From positions 1 to 64,000 of the forward strand of contig JAQYHB010000039.1 of the NCBI GenBank assembly GCA_028722305.1: 64,000 nucleotides of DNA. Reading direction: 5' to 3'. How positions within the stretch are numbered: position 1 is the first letter of the stretch; every line of letters starts with the position of its first letter. This stretch comes from Spirochaetales bacterium. GTDB taxonomy: Bacteria > Spirochaetota > Spirochaetia > Sphaerochaetales > Sphaerochaetaceae. Shown here one piece after another: positions 1 to 8,026 of this stretch. The position numbers and the translations under genes are program-made. The notes below the pieces were generated by a model. That model had not been told where the DNA came from and ran no database searches. It saw only the letters and a list, made by a program, of their open reading frames with translations.

Positions 1-264
1 GAAATCAACGCCAACTCATTCGCGATCAGACCGGGATCAGAGCCCAACTGCAGGGACCTGATGCGGTTGTGCAGGCAATATGATGTGCCGGTCTGCGTGG
101 ACAGCGACGCACACAACATGTGGGCTGTCGGCAATGTCAAGATCGCGCTGGACATCCTCGAGGACGAGCAGTTCCCGCCCGAATTGATTCTCAACGCCGA
201 TTTCAACCGGATTGATTCCTATATCGAACGAAGAAAGCGGGAAAAAGGAATCGACCGGAGATAA
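1..264 (+). CDS. PHP-domain phosphatase (YcdX-like), C-terminal part
   Basis: The reading frame is open from the first base, so only the last 87 residues are present. The visible part has the C-terminal signature of YcdX-type PHP phosphoesterases: 'NANSF', then 'PGSEPNC', then a metal-ligand 'DSDAH', and a tail resembling 'FPPERILN' (here FPPELILN). Family members are trinuclear-metal phosphatases with poorly defined substrates. A perfect 10-bp hairpin 20 bp downstream closes the transcript. It is the last intact gene before a run of decayed mobile DNA. Family assignment is fairly secure; the substrate is unknown. Confidence 0.75.
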   Translation, partial: EINANSFAIRPGSEPNCRDLMRLCRQYDVPVCVDSDAHNMWAVGNVKIALDILEDEQFPPELILNADFNRIDSYIERRKREKGIDRR

Positions 265-283
265 TGTTGGGTACATATCGAAA

Positions 284-318
284 AGGCACTTTCCCGATTG
301 AGTTCCGAGAAAGTGCCT
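284..318 (+). terminator. Terminator hairpin after PHP gene
   Basis: AGGCACTTTC (284-293) pairs perfectly with GAAAGTGCCT (309-318), leaving a 15-nt loop. It lies 20 bp after the PHP stop codon. The following T tract is weak, so this may be only a 3' stabilising stem. From here to about 505 I see no gene. Confidence 0.6.
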
Positions 319-505
319 CTTCATGTCGTTGCATTCGCCCTAGGACATCGGGATGGAGAGTGGAAGAACGGGCTGGAGTCTTCCCCCGATGTGTTTTTAC
401 CTTACCCTGAAATCCCCGAAGAAGCAAAGGGCAGGAGCGTGGAGAATGGTGAAGAAGGTTGCATGTCTGTGTGCGACGAGCCTGGCCCACGCCAAGCTCA
501 ATATT

Positions 506-740
506 CTGGCTCTATACAGATTTTTGTGGGATAGCCAGATTTGAGAGGGCTTGCGGGAGTTCTCGTAGATTCTGGAGAAGAAGTACTGGGTGTCCCTGAA
601 ACCGTAGGCGCATCTGCGTGTGGTCTTGATCATGTTGTTGGCGCCCTCGAGGTGCCTCTCGACGGTGTCGGCGAAGGCGAGCGCCTCGGAGACGCCGCTG
701 TGGCGGGCGAGGCACAGCCAGGCCTGGAAACTGCAGTTTG
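506..740 (-). pseudogene. ISL3-family transposase remnant (C-terminal fragment)
   Basis: On the minus strand, about 530-735 encodes pieces typical of the ISL3 transposase C-terminus: 'AWLCLARHSGVSEALAFADT', then 'EGANNMIKTTRRCAYGFRDT' and 'QYFFSRIYENSRK'. Between 'VERH' and 'LEGANN' the stretch usually present in the family is missing, which points to an internal deletion. The sequence at 506-535 (GGCTCTATACAGATTT...) resembles an ISL3 terminal inverted repeat and is read through because the stop codon is lost. All N-terminal domains are gone. It abuts the IS21 remnant, so one element probably landed in the other. It cannot encode an active transposase. Confidence 0.65.
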
Positions 741-887
741 ACAACATATACGGCCACCATGTTATCCGGCCAGCCGGGGCCATGGTGGCGGCCAACGAAT
801 GACGAATTAAACGGCCACCTAAAGGCCCCCGCCTATAATTGGATCCATGTCTCCTTGTGGAGATGGATTTCAAGTAGGAGATCCTTT

Positions 888-1702
888 ATGGACTACAAGA
901 AAGTATTGAGACTCCACTATGTGAATGGTCTCAGCAGCCGTACGATAGCGGAAAGCTGTGGGTGCGGGCAGTTGTCATATCCGCTTCCGGAAGATGTCAC
1001 CAACGAGCTCATTGACAGCCTTATTTACCGGAAAAACCAGGAGTTTCCTCCGAAGCGGGATTGTATGAGGAGGCCGCCTACAAGGCGCTCTCCCGCAAGG
1101 GGGTCACGCTCAAGAAGCTCTGGCAGAAGTACAACGCCATGGGAGCCGCCGACGGGCTCAGGCCGTTGAGCTACCGCCAGTATTGCCGCAGGTATGCCGC
1201 CTGGTGCCAATCACCGAAGATAACGTTCCACATCCATAGGTACCCTAGAATCAACCTGGAGCTTGATTTCGCGGGGAAGACGCTGCTTGTCCATGACAGG
1301 AGGGATTCCTGCCTCACGACGAAGGTCACGGTATTCGTCGCCGCCCTGTCATACAGCGACTACTTCTACTGCGAGGGCATGGCCGAATGCGACATCCGGA
1401 ACTGGATCCGGGTGTGCAACAACGCCCTGGATTAATTCGGAGGCGTGACCCAGATAGTCACCAGCGACAATTGCAAGGTCGCGGTCACGAGGGACAGGGA
1501 CTGGGTGGACCCGCTCCTGAACAGGGATTTCCAGGCCTGGGCAGAGCACAACCCCACCGTGCTCCAGCGGAAAGACCTGACCAAGTACACGAAGAAGGTC
1601 AGGTACTACTCGAAAATCCCGTTGCTGTTCATGGACGTCTTCGCGATCAACCGGTATCCGAAAGAAACAGACAACATCCTCTACCACCTAGTCACAAGAT
1701 GA
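888..1702 (+). pseudogene. istA: IS21 transposase IstA, broken
   Basis: A good start remains at 888 (GTAGGAG upstream), beginning 'MDYKKVLRLHYVNGLSSRT', the IstA helix-turn-helix. A small deletion follows at 'SCGCG|QLSYPLPEDV'. The frame shifts near 1045, continuing as 'EEAAYKALSRKGVTLKKLW' and 'LRPLSYRQYCRRY'. The integrase core begins ('INLELDFAGKTLLVHD'), an in-frame stop follows at 1433-1435, and the sequence resumes as 'QIVTSDNCKVAVTRDRDWVD', which carries a DDE-core Asp. The reading ends at 1702, where istB tail sequence begins. At least three lesions make this a pseudogene. Confidence 0.75.
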
Positions 1703-1860
1703 GGGCTGACTACGGCACATCGACGATGTTCAGTTGCCAGTACGCTCCTGACGAATGGGGCAGGCATATAGGCGACGACACTTCCTTTTATGGAAAGATT
1801 GATGGAATCAGGCGCAGGCTGACCAATGGGTACACGGTCCTGATTGAGAAATCAAAGTGA
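1699..1860 (+). pseudogene. istB: IstB ATPase, C-terminal fragment
   Basis: The frame at 1699-1860 reads 'YGTSTMFSCQYAPDEWGRHI', then a 'GDDTSFYGKIDGIRRRLTNG' segment ending 'IEKSK'. It matches the end of IS21 helper ATPases (pattern S/TxQ..P..W...IGD....AILDR..). Walker A and B regions are absent. The fragment is fused directly to istA remains, showing that one deletion removed the istA/istB junction. Confidence 0.65.
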
Positions 1861-1981
1861 TTCCGGCCGGCCTTTGGGCCGGTACTCTAACTGGCCGCCT
1901 GATATGGCACGCACTGTACGTTTAATGGCCAGCTGCAAAAACACATTGGAAGCAGAAATCATTTATTTGAACGCCTTGTCA

Positions 1982-2197
1982 TTACCACCCCATCTTTTTT
2001 GCATCATCCCACCATTTAATTGCCAGCATACAATCCTCTCCTGAAAGAACTGAAGCCATTTTACCCATGTCCATATTTACAACTTTCATTATTTTGTTGT
2101 ACTGACCATCTGTAAGTTCAGGGAACAGATTGCGGTTTGAACTCAAGAACTTAACAAGTTCCATCCAGCGCTTTCTGTATGGTGGTTTCAATCTCAT
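1982..2197 (-). CDS. Small hypothetical protein, 71 aa
   Basis: A 71-residue ORF starting 'MRLKPPYRKRWMELVKFL' and ending 'AIKWWDDAKKMGW'. It is rich in Lys, Met and Trp and has no motif I recognise. No convincing Shine-Dalgarno site precedes the ATG. It lies in AT-rich DNA downstream of the restriction-modification genes, consistent with foreign or phage-derived sequence, but it could be a chance ORF. Confidence 0.3.
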   Translation of the reverse strand: MRLKPPYRKRWMELVKFLSSNRNLFPELTDGQYNKIMKVVNMDMGKMASVLSGEDCMLAIKWWDDAKKMGW

Positions 2198-2214
2198 CCA
2201 AGTAGGAATATATC

Positions 2215-2260
2215 AAGAACCGCTGGAAGCCCATAAAATCAAGAGTTTTCGGCGGTTCTT
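2215..2260 (-). terminator. Hairpin downstream of HNH nuclease gene
   Basis: AAGAACCGC (2215-2223) pairs with GCGGTTCTT (2252-2260) over a 28-nt loop. It lies 75 bp past the minus-strand stop of the HNH nuclease gene. A tandem repeat TGTCGCTTA (2270-2278 and 2281-2289) flanks it. The arrangement could be a terminator, or part of an old attachment site of an integrated element. I cannot separate these from sequence alone. Confidence 0.4.
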
Positions 2261-2335
2261 TCTTTGACTTGTCGCTTATTTGTCGCTTAAATCTGCAAGA
2301 TGAGTTTAAATGATAATAAACGATTTTCCCAAACG

Positions 2336-3043
2336 TTATTTCATATACTTATGTATCAAAGCTTTTATTGTTTCCTGTGCGCTATGTTCTCCGGAAAGCG
2401 CTATAAGCTTGTTGTAGTCCTCAATTTCATTTCCAGTAAAAATCAAAGATATAACTTTTTCAGGCTTTCCTGCAACATGATCATAGTTTTCCGGGTGCGC
2501 CCAAAAACAACGCATACAAAAGCTAACATCTTTTTTATTCCAGTTCACACAATGCTCACACGTCCACGACTTTGCACGATTCGCCGACGGGCTTAATAAC
2601 ATATAATAGTCAATGTCACTTTCATCATGTTCACCGCCTATTTCATAAGGTACACGATGATCAACTTGTAGGACAGACGGGTCCATAGTTTCCAAATAAA
2701 TAAAACATTTTGGCCCATATTTATCAATAAGTGCCTGTTTTAAGGCCTGTGATAAAACGGTACGTCCGGCAGACTTTGCAATAGTATTAACGTCTTGAGG
2801 GTCGCCAAACTTATAGGCGGCTATTTTTCTCCCATCTTCACCCGTTACGCGATACGTAACTATTGGTATACCCAACTCCCTAACATCACGCACAGCACGT
2901 GGCGGATGATTATAACCATAGGTGTCCATCAATTCTTCTGACGTTATATAGCCGTGTTTTAAGATATGTTGTATAACCGTTTTGGGACGTTTAGCAGTGA
3001 CAGAATTTAATAAATCAAGAAATTCTTTTGGATATTCATTCAT
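2336..3043 (-). CDS. HNH endonuclease, probable type II restriction enzyme
   Basis: A 235-residue protein. The N-terminus (about 1-60) looks like a winged-helix module ('VIQHILKHGYITSEELMDTY'). A nuclease core around 125-160 contains 'LQVDHRVPYEIGGEHDESDI', an HNH-like DH followed by 'LSPSANRAKSW'. A four-Cys zinc ribbon follows ('CEHC...CMRC', about residues 161-179). Its start overlaps the end of the upstream methyltransferase gene by 4 bp, so the two are translationally coupled. The pairing with a D12 methyltransferase and an XRE regulator suggests the restriction half of a type II system. The recognition site is unknown. Confidence 0.75.
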   Translation of the reverse strand: MNEYPKEFLDLLNSVTAKRPKTVIQHILKHGYITSEELMDTYGYNHPPRAVRDVRELGIPIVTYRVTGEDGRKIAAYKFGDPQDVNTIAKSAGRTVLSQALKQALIDKYGPKCFIYLETMDPSVLQVDHRVPYEIGGEHDESDIDYYMLLSPSANRAKSWTCEHCVNWNKKDVSFCMRCFWAHPENYDHVAGKPEKVISLIFTGNEIEDYNKLIALSGEHSAQETIKALIHKYMK

Positions 3044-3951
3044 ATTGCTTCACCCCTAAACATTGTCATTTGTTCAGGCATTGGCCTAAAAAAGGGAATA
3101 AGTTCTTTGCTAATATAAAGTGCTTCAAATGTAGTTGATTTTTTTCCTAATAGTAAGGCCTGACTTGACAAGCCTGCATTAAGCATTACTTTCTTGCATC
3201 CTAAACTTTCAGGTAAATCTTCTCCGTATTCTTTGCCGCCACATTCTCCATCATAGCTGACAATATAATCTATTCCCTTATCATTTAGGATTTGTAAGGC
3301 ATCTGCAAATTCATCAAATGGTACTCCAGAAAAATATCTATTGTCCCTTACATTCGTAACACCTTGATATGGCGGATCCATGTATACTAAGTCACCGGGT
3401 TCAACTAATTCAAATACTTTTTTATAATCCAAAGCAGAAAATTCAGTTTTTCCTTTTAACAAACTCGAAATAGCATAAACATTCTTTTCAAGATTTTTTG
3501 GGTTCGTTCCATGCCTACGTTTATCAGGTGACTGATTAAATTTTCCGTCGATACCATAACGAACAGCGCCCTTTACACACCTTGCAATCAAATAAAGTAT
3601 GTTAGCAGGGGTTCTTTCACCTGCATTAAATCGTTCGCGCACTATATAAAAATGCTTTACGTGATCATCACTAAAATCAAATTGTTCGTTCCAAATTCTT
3701 GAATATTCTTCAATCAATTGTTGTGGATTGTTAATTGCTTCTTCAAGCATTTTTACAAGAGGTTCATTCAAGTCGTTTATGTAATATCTATCAGCTCTAT
3801 TTTCATACGCGACAGCAACAGAAATTGCAGCCATCCCGGAAAAAGGTTCCACAAGCCGTTTGATATGTTTAGGCATATATTGTAATATTTGCGGGGCTAA
3901 TTTTCGTTTTGACCCTTGATATTGTACGATAGTTGGTATCGTTCCGTTCAT
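3040..3951 (-). CDS. DNA adenine-N6 methyltransferase, D12 class
   Basis: 303 residues, full length for the Dam/D12 family. The AdoMet-binding motif is near the N-terminus ('YQGSKRKLAPQILQYMP', then 'EPFSGMAAISVA'), 'YINDLNEPL' follows, and the catalytic DPPY motif is at about residue 193 ('GDLVYMDPPYQGVTNVRDNR'). These features define alpha-class adenine-N6 methyltransferases. The gene overlaps the nuclease gene downstream and the XRE gene upstream by 4 bp each, forming a compact three-gene operon on the minus strand. It probably protects host DNA from the HNH enzyme. The DNA is clearly AT-richer than the flanking chromosome, suggesting transfer. Confidence 0.88.
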   Translation of the reverse strand: MNGTIPTIVQYQGSKRKLAPQILQYMPKHIKRLVEPFSGMAAISVAVAYENRADRYYINDLNEPLVKMLEEAINNPQQLIEEYSRIWNEQFDFSDDHVKHFYIVRERFNAGERTPANILYLIARCVKGAVRYGIDGKFNQSPDKRRHGTNPKNLEKNVYAISSLLKGKTEFSALDYKKVFELVEPGDLVYMDPPYQGVTNVRDNRYFSGVPFDEFADALQILNDKGIDYIVSYDGECGGKEYGEDLPESLGCKKVMLNAGLSSQALLLGKKSTTFEALYISKELIPFFRPMPEQMTMFRGEAI

Positions 3952-4175
3952 TTTACATCAACCTCACTTTTCTTAATAGGACTGATTTCCACTATATCAT
4001 CAAGCATACAGTCAAGCGCGACACAAATCTTTGCTAAACTGTCCATTGAAACAGGTTCGTTTTTTCCCATTTTGGCAAGAACATTCGTGCTGATTCCTGT
4101 CTGCTTGCGCATTTCTGTTTTCGTCATGCCTTTATCAATTAGCATCTTCCACAAACGATTATAATTATATTTCAT
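3948..4175 (-). CDS. XRE-family helix-turn-helix regulator of the RM operon
   Basis: 75 residues, nearly all one Cro/CI-type HTH domain: 'LIDKGMTKTEMRKQTGISTN' then 'MDSLAKICVALDCMLDDIVE'. It is first in the operon with the methyltransferase and nuclease genes and overlaps the next start by 4 bp. By position it could act as a controller protein that times nuclease expression, though small XRE proteins of this type are also common in phages. No clear operator palindrome is visible in the 130 bp upstream (4176-4305). Confidence 0.75.
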   Translation of the reverse strand: MKYNYNRLWKMLIDKGMTKTEMRKQTGISTNVLAKMGKNEPVSMDSLAKICVALDCMLDDIVEISPIKKSEVDVK

Positions 4176-4305
4176 GCGCTTGCCCCTTTTATTAAAAGAA
4201 ATCCATTGAACAGTATGGCATAATCAGGCAGAGAATGAAATAATATATCACGTTTTCGTGATAACAGGGCAGCCATTTCTCGCGCTTGTGAATTCGTTGT
4301 AATGC

Positions 4306-5120
4306 TCAATAGCTGTCAGGCAGCGCCGCAGTTCCGTCAATGCGCTGTTTCGAGCTTTGGTTCTTGACCAGAACAATATTTCCGTTGCGGTCCGTCTGAA
4401 CATCGGTATTCGTCAGACACCATTTCAGGACAGGGTTATTGTTATAAATGACACGGTGCGCTTGCAGGTCCGCGCCTAACATCTGCATAGGCAGGGAAAG
4501 CGTCTTTACGCCCTGAATACACCGCACCATGTTGAAACCTTCCATCTGCATTTTTTCCCCGAAATAGCGGGCGGAATAGCTGTTATAATAACCCCACGTC
4601 GGGAACAGGCTGTATTCCTGAACAAGCTCCTTGAACCATGCTGTCACATTGGAATAATTGATCGTGTTTCCGGTGCAAAGGCGCACAAGGCCACGTTCAA
4701 GCCATCGGTCATAGGGAATTTTGTCCTGCTTCACGCGCTCTTGCAGGCAGTCCGCGGGCAGCCAAAACATTTCAGTCAAATATTTTTTGCTGTCACCCGG
4801 TTTCATGAATAGCAGGCTTGCAGCTGTCAGGTCCGTTGTGATAGGCAGATCAACCCCGCCGATATAGTACGCACCTCGAAAATCATCAAGCGAAAAGACA
4901 GATTCATTGTTTATATCATCAAAGGATAACCACGCCGTTTTCATGGTTTCCCTGACGTTGAATTCCATGCAGAGTACACCCGGCAGTTCATTCCGGTTTG
5001 CTTTGCCCGTTCAACCTGCGCGTTCAGATTGTCGAATTTCTTGATTGTGTTCAGAGCCGGGTTTGCTTTCATCCACGCTGCCGGGTCTGTCCATTCCGCG
5101 CGGCTGTCCAGTTCGTACAG
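4306..5120 (-). pseudogene. Phage terminase large subunit, truncated and frameshifted
   Basis: The 3' part (4306-4968) encodes the RNase H-like nuclease domain of an HK97-type large terminase ('CMEFNVRETMKTAWLSFDDI', 'GGVDLPITTDLTAASLLF', 'GVKTLSLPMQMLGADLQ'). The upstream piece (to about 5120) is in another frame ('YELDSRAEWTDPAAWMKANP', 'ALNTIKKFDNLNAQVERAKQ'). A frameshift near 5000 separates them. The ATPase half is missing, replaced at about 5127 by an IS3-family element. It is a relic of a prophage; no other structural phage gene remains nearby. Confidence 0.8.
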
Positions 5121-5127
5121 AATGGGG

Positions 5128-5955
5128 GTGCAGACAAAAACTTGGACCAAATACTAGGTTCATGGGATTGCCATGTATTCAAAAACACAAATGCTCAAGG
5201 CTGTACAGCTTTACATACGATATGGATGCAGTGCAGCCGCCACCATCAGGGAGCTAGGTTATTCCGACAGACATCTGATCAGGAAATGGGAATACAAGGA
5301 GACGGACGCATCAAGGAGAGGGTCCGTCCGAGATTCAGTACCTCAAAGTACTCGATGGCGCAGATGGAAACCGCTGCCGATTTCTCTGTCCGCCACGGCA
5401 GGAACCTCAACAGGACCATAGAGGCCCTTGAATATCCTTCAAGACCGGAACCCCCTTTCATTGTGGGTGACAGCGCTTGCCCCGGGGAAGAAGCGCGTTT
5501 GCATGGCCGGCCAGGCAAGGATAGAATATCCCCCGCAAGTAAAGGAAGCGGCAGTAATTGGTTTCTACTCCAAGGCTGGTTCTGCCGAGGAGGTGGCCAG
5601 GCGGCATGGGGTGCTCCCTTTACTTCTGGAAGAATCAGATATCCGGAGAGGATTACGAGGTGCCGAAGGACCAGTATACGCAGAGGACATCGGTTCTCTG
5701 AGGCGTGAGGCAGATGAACTCCGAAGGAAAGTCAGACATCTGCGCCTGGAGAAGGAGGTCCTCGAGAAGGCCGCAGAAATAGTAAAAAAAGGAAAGGGCA
5801 TCAGTCCTGACACCCTGACAAACAGGGAAAAGGCAATGGTGACTGATGCCCTCTGAGGCAAACACCCGTTGAAGGATTTGCTTGCCGTCATGGACATGGC
5901 CCAGAGCAGCTACTGCTACCAGAGGCTTGCAATGAGGCATGACAAGTACTCCGAG
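5128..5955 (+). mobile_element. IS3-family element remnant (orfA and start of orfB)
   Basis: The left end begins near TGCAGACAAAAACTTGGAC, an IS3-like terminus, inserted in the terminase relic. OrfA starts at 5173 ('MYSKTQMLKAVQLYIRYGCS', 'AATIRELGYSDRHLIRKW') and is broken by frameshifts. It continues as 'SVRHGRNLNRTIEALEYPSR', then as 'IEYPPQVKEAAVIGFYSKAG' and a coiled 'LRREADELRRKVRHLRLEKE' leucine-zipper segment ending at 5856. A short orfB start follows ('KHPLKDLLAVMDMAQSSYCY'). The element stops abruptly at about 5955, where unrelated coding sequence begins, so the right end and the DDE domain are deleted. Confidence 0.75.
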
Positions 5956-6231
5956 AATCTCATTTTTCTCCCTCCTCTTCGGGTGCATAAAGAAGATATC
6001 CCGCTCCTGATAAAAGCCAAGATCAAGGGAAGCAAGCCAATCTCTCCACATTTTCTGCAGAGGCTTTACGATTATGATTGGCCGGGAAACGTTCGAGAAC
6101 TCGAAACGATCTTGAGGAAAGCAGAGCAATTTAGTCGGGAAAAGGACCTGTTGGATTTTCCGGATGGACCGCTCGACCCGAGAAAAGGATGCCCTTGGCC
6201 CATGCACAGGTTATACACATCTAACATATAA
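5956..6231 (+). pseudogene. Sigma-54 activator fragment fused to IS3 orfB remnant
   Basis: In frame with the orfB remnant, the sequence switches at about 5956 to 'NLIFLPPLRVHKEDIPLLIK', then 'KPISPHFLQRLYDYDWPGNV' and 'RELETILRKAEQF'. This is the sensor-II/GNVRELE end of the AAA+ domain of NtrC-type sigma-54 activators. The GAFTGA loop, Walker motifs and DNA-binding HTH are missing. The chimeric frame most likely arose when a deletion joined the IS3 remnant to the tail of a resident activator gene. It is not expected to be functional. Confidence 0.7.
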
Positions 6232-6569
6232 CCCCAAAACAATGTGAGAAGTCTCCGATAACCTCATAAAGGAACATTCCATCGAGAGTTACCATGTACA
6301 AAGTTCGTGCACAATCCGGTGGATAACTTGTGGATAACTTTCATGATCTAGGTCCTTTTCCATCGGTTTTCCCGAGGAAAAGGACATTTTCTTTACCCGA
6401 AAAACATCCTTTCCAACACCTGTTAAGTTGTTTTTCAACTTGTTATATAACAATGAATTAATAATGAATGCATTTTCATCCAAATTTGAGTTGGCAGCTT
6501 TCCAAAGGACGTGACTTCCTCTGTATCCACAACGATTTCACCAACCGGTGGATAACTTGTGGATAACTT
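6211..6569 (+). repeat. DnaA-box cluster with long direct repeat
   Basis: This intergenic DNA carries a perfect TTATACACA (6211-6219) and two copies of a 25-bp direct repeat (6316-6340 and 6545-6569). Each copy holds two minus-strand boxes: GGTGGATAA (6318-6326, 6547-6555) and perfect TGTGGATAA (6329-6337, 6558-6566). A near box GTATCCACA is at 6523-6531. An AT-rich stretch with A/T runs (6422-6490) lies between the repeats. The spacing of paired boxes and the AT-rich block resemble an origin or DnaA-titration locus. It lies about 22 kb from dnaA. No gene is visible between 6232 and 6618. Confidence 0.75.
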
Positions 6570-6618
6570 GCGTACAGGCTGGGTGTACGAGAAAAGGAAA
6601 TATACTTCTCGTCAATAG

Positions 6619-7908
6619 TTATGACTGAACGGTAATGTCGAGACCAAGGGCGAAAAGTTTCTGCTGAAAATGCTCGTAGCCACGTTCAATCTGATAGATA
6701 TTGTCGATGACAGTTGTTCCTTGGGCGCAAACCCCGGCAATCACCAGCGCCATGCCGGCGCGGACGTCAGGAGACGAGACATGCGCTCCCACCAGAGGAC
6801 TTGGACCGGAAACAACCGCTCGATGAGGATCACAGAGGATGATGTCGGCACCCATACGAATCAGCCAATCAATGAAATACATGCGAGATTCGAACATCTT
6901 CTCGTGGACCAGAATGACGCCATGCATCTGGGTCGCACAGACGGTGAGGACAGACAGGAGGTCTGCGGGGAATCCTGGCCATGGAGCGTCATCAATCTTC
7001 GCAGTGTGCCCGCCGACCTCTTTCTGCAAAATACGGGATTGGGTCCGTGGGACCAGAATCGAAGAAGGGCCGTCTTGTACGAAGTCGATGCCGATACGCT
7101 GGAAGCCAAGTCGGATCATCCTGAGTTTGGAAACATCCACCCGCTTCAGGAGAATCTCTCCTCCACTGGCACCGGCAAGGCCAATGAAGGAACCCGCTTC
7201 CATATAATCGAACCCAAGACGGAAATCAGTTCCATGCAATCGCTTTTGTCCCTCTACCGTGAGCACGTTGCTGCCGATACCGCTAATCTTGCAACCCATG
7301 CCACAAAGCATGGTACAAAGATCCTCGACATGTGGCTCGCTTGCCGCATTGCGGATGATTGTAGTTCCCTCGGCGAGACTGGCTGCCATGATGATATTCT
7401 CGGTACCGGTGACGGACGCCTCGTCGAGGAAAATGTCGTTTCCGACCAGATGCCCTTTCTTCGAGGAGAACTGGATGTTTCCGTCCATGGTAAACTCACA
7501 CTTGGCACCTAGCTCGCTGAAACCAAGGAAATGGGTATCCAGACGACGAAGGCCGATAACGTCACCGCCAGGAGGGGGAAGCACAGCCGACCCGTTCATG
7601 GCCAGCAGCGCGCCCGCAAACAGGATGGACCCCCTCACTTTCCCCACCAAGTCCGCGTCGAGCTTTCCTTCACGATTCCCGCTCTGGATTACGTAGACTC
7701 CAGCGCCTTCACGGATAATCGAGCTTCCCAGCGAAGCCAGTAGCTTCAGCATGACCTTCACATCCTCGATTTCCGGGACATTGGAAAGGCGTACCGCGTC
7801 ATCCGTCAGGAGGGTCGCGACGATACAGGGAAGCGCGGCGTTCTTGTTTCCACTGATTGCCACTTCCCCACAAGCAGGATGACCACCATTGATGATGTAG
7901 GAACCCAT
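6619..7908 (-). CDS. murA: UDP-N-acetylglucosamine 1-carboxyvinyltransferase
   Basis: 429 residues, the usual MurA length. It transfers enolpyruvate from PEP to UDP-GlcNAc, the first committed step of peptidoglycan synthesis. The start at 7908 is chosen because GGAGGG precedes it and the protein then begins 'MGSYIINGGHPACGEVAISG' with the family's 'NKNAALP' at 21-27; the longer frame overlaps the divergent gene. The active-site loop reads 'PPPGGDVIGLRRLDTH': the catalytic Cys (Cys115 in E. coli) is Asp116, codon 7561-7563. Natural Cys-to-Asp MurA enzymes are known to be fosfomycin-insensitive. It lies between the DnaA-box cluster and the divergent kinase gene. Confidence 0.93.
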   Translation of the reverse strand: MGSYIINGGHPACGEVAISGNKNAALPCIVATLLTDDAVRLSNVPEIEDVKVMLKLLASLGSSIIREGAGVYVIQSGNREGKLDADLVGKVRGSILFAGALLAMNGSAVLPPPGGDVIGLRRLDTHFLGFSELGAKCEFTMDGNIQFSSKKGHLVGNDIFLDEASVTGTENIIMAASLAEGTTIIRNAASEPHVEDLCTMLCGMGCKISGIGSNVLTVEGQKRLHGTDFRLGFDYMEAGSFIGLAGASGGEILLKRVDVSKLRMIRLGFQRIGIDFVQDGPSSILVPRTQSRILQKEVGGHTAKIDDAPWPGFPADLLSVLTVCATQMHGVILVHEKMFESRMYFIDWLIRMGADIILCDPHRAVVSGPSPLVGAHVSSPDVRAGMALVIAGVCAQGTTVIDNIYQIERGYEHFQQKLFALGLDITVQS

Positions 7909-7991
7909 GAGCCCTCCACCCCAAACTCTACCGCACCATCCCCTATCGGGCAAGAAGCGGACAATGCAGATTCCTCCCCCGCGCCAACTTG

Positions 7992-8020
7992 TTGCCCCTC
8001 TCACCGAAAGGGTGTAGGAT
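7992..8020 (+). promoter_or_regulatory. Promoter of adenosine-kinase-like gene (leaderless)
   Basis: -35 TTGCCC (7992-7997), 17-bp spacer, -10 TAGGAT (8015-8020). The GTG start at 8027 lies 6 nt after the -10 box, where transcription should begin, and no Shine-Dalgarno sequence is present. This predicts a leaderless mRNA. Confidence 0.5.
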
Positions 8021-8026
8021 ATCGCC

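Larger units (their letters stand above)
738..1940 (+). mobile_element. IS21-family element remnant
   Basis: This segment holds a degraded istA and the tail of istB (separate entries). It is bounded by related sequences: repeats of a GGCCACC/GGCCAGC motif at 753-830 on the left, and GGCCGCC/GGCCAGC with 'GTTTAATGGCCAGC' at 1890-1935 on the right in inverted sense. IS21 elements carry multiple terminal repeats of this sort. The element is much shorter than the family's usual 2-2.5 kb because the 3' half of istA and most of istB are deleted. Exact ends are uncertain. Confidence 0.7.

Noticed and set aside
6211-6569. Calling this cluster the main chromosomal origin
   Set aside because: Gene direction switches at dnaA/gyrB, parS sites are near 36 kb, and the dnaN-dnaA spacer also has DnaA boxes, so oriC at about 28.4 kb is the simpler choice. 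Kept as a separate finding.
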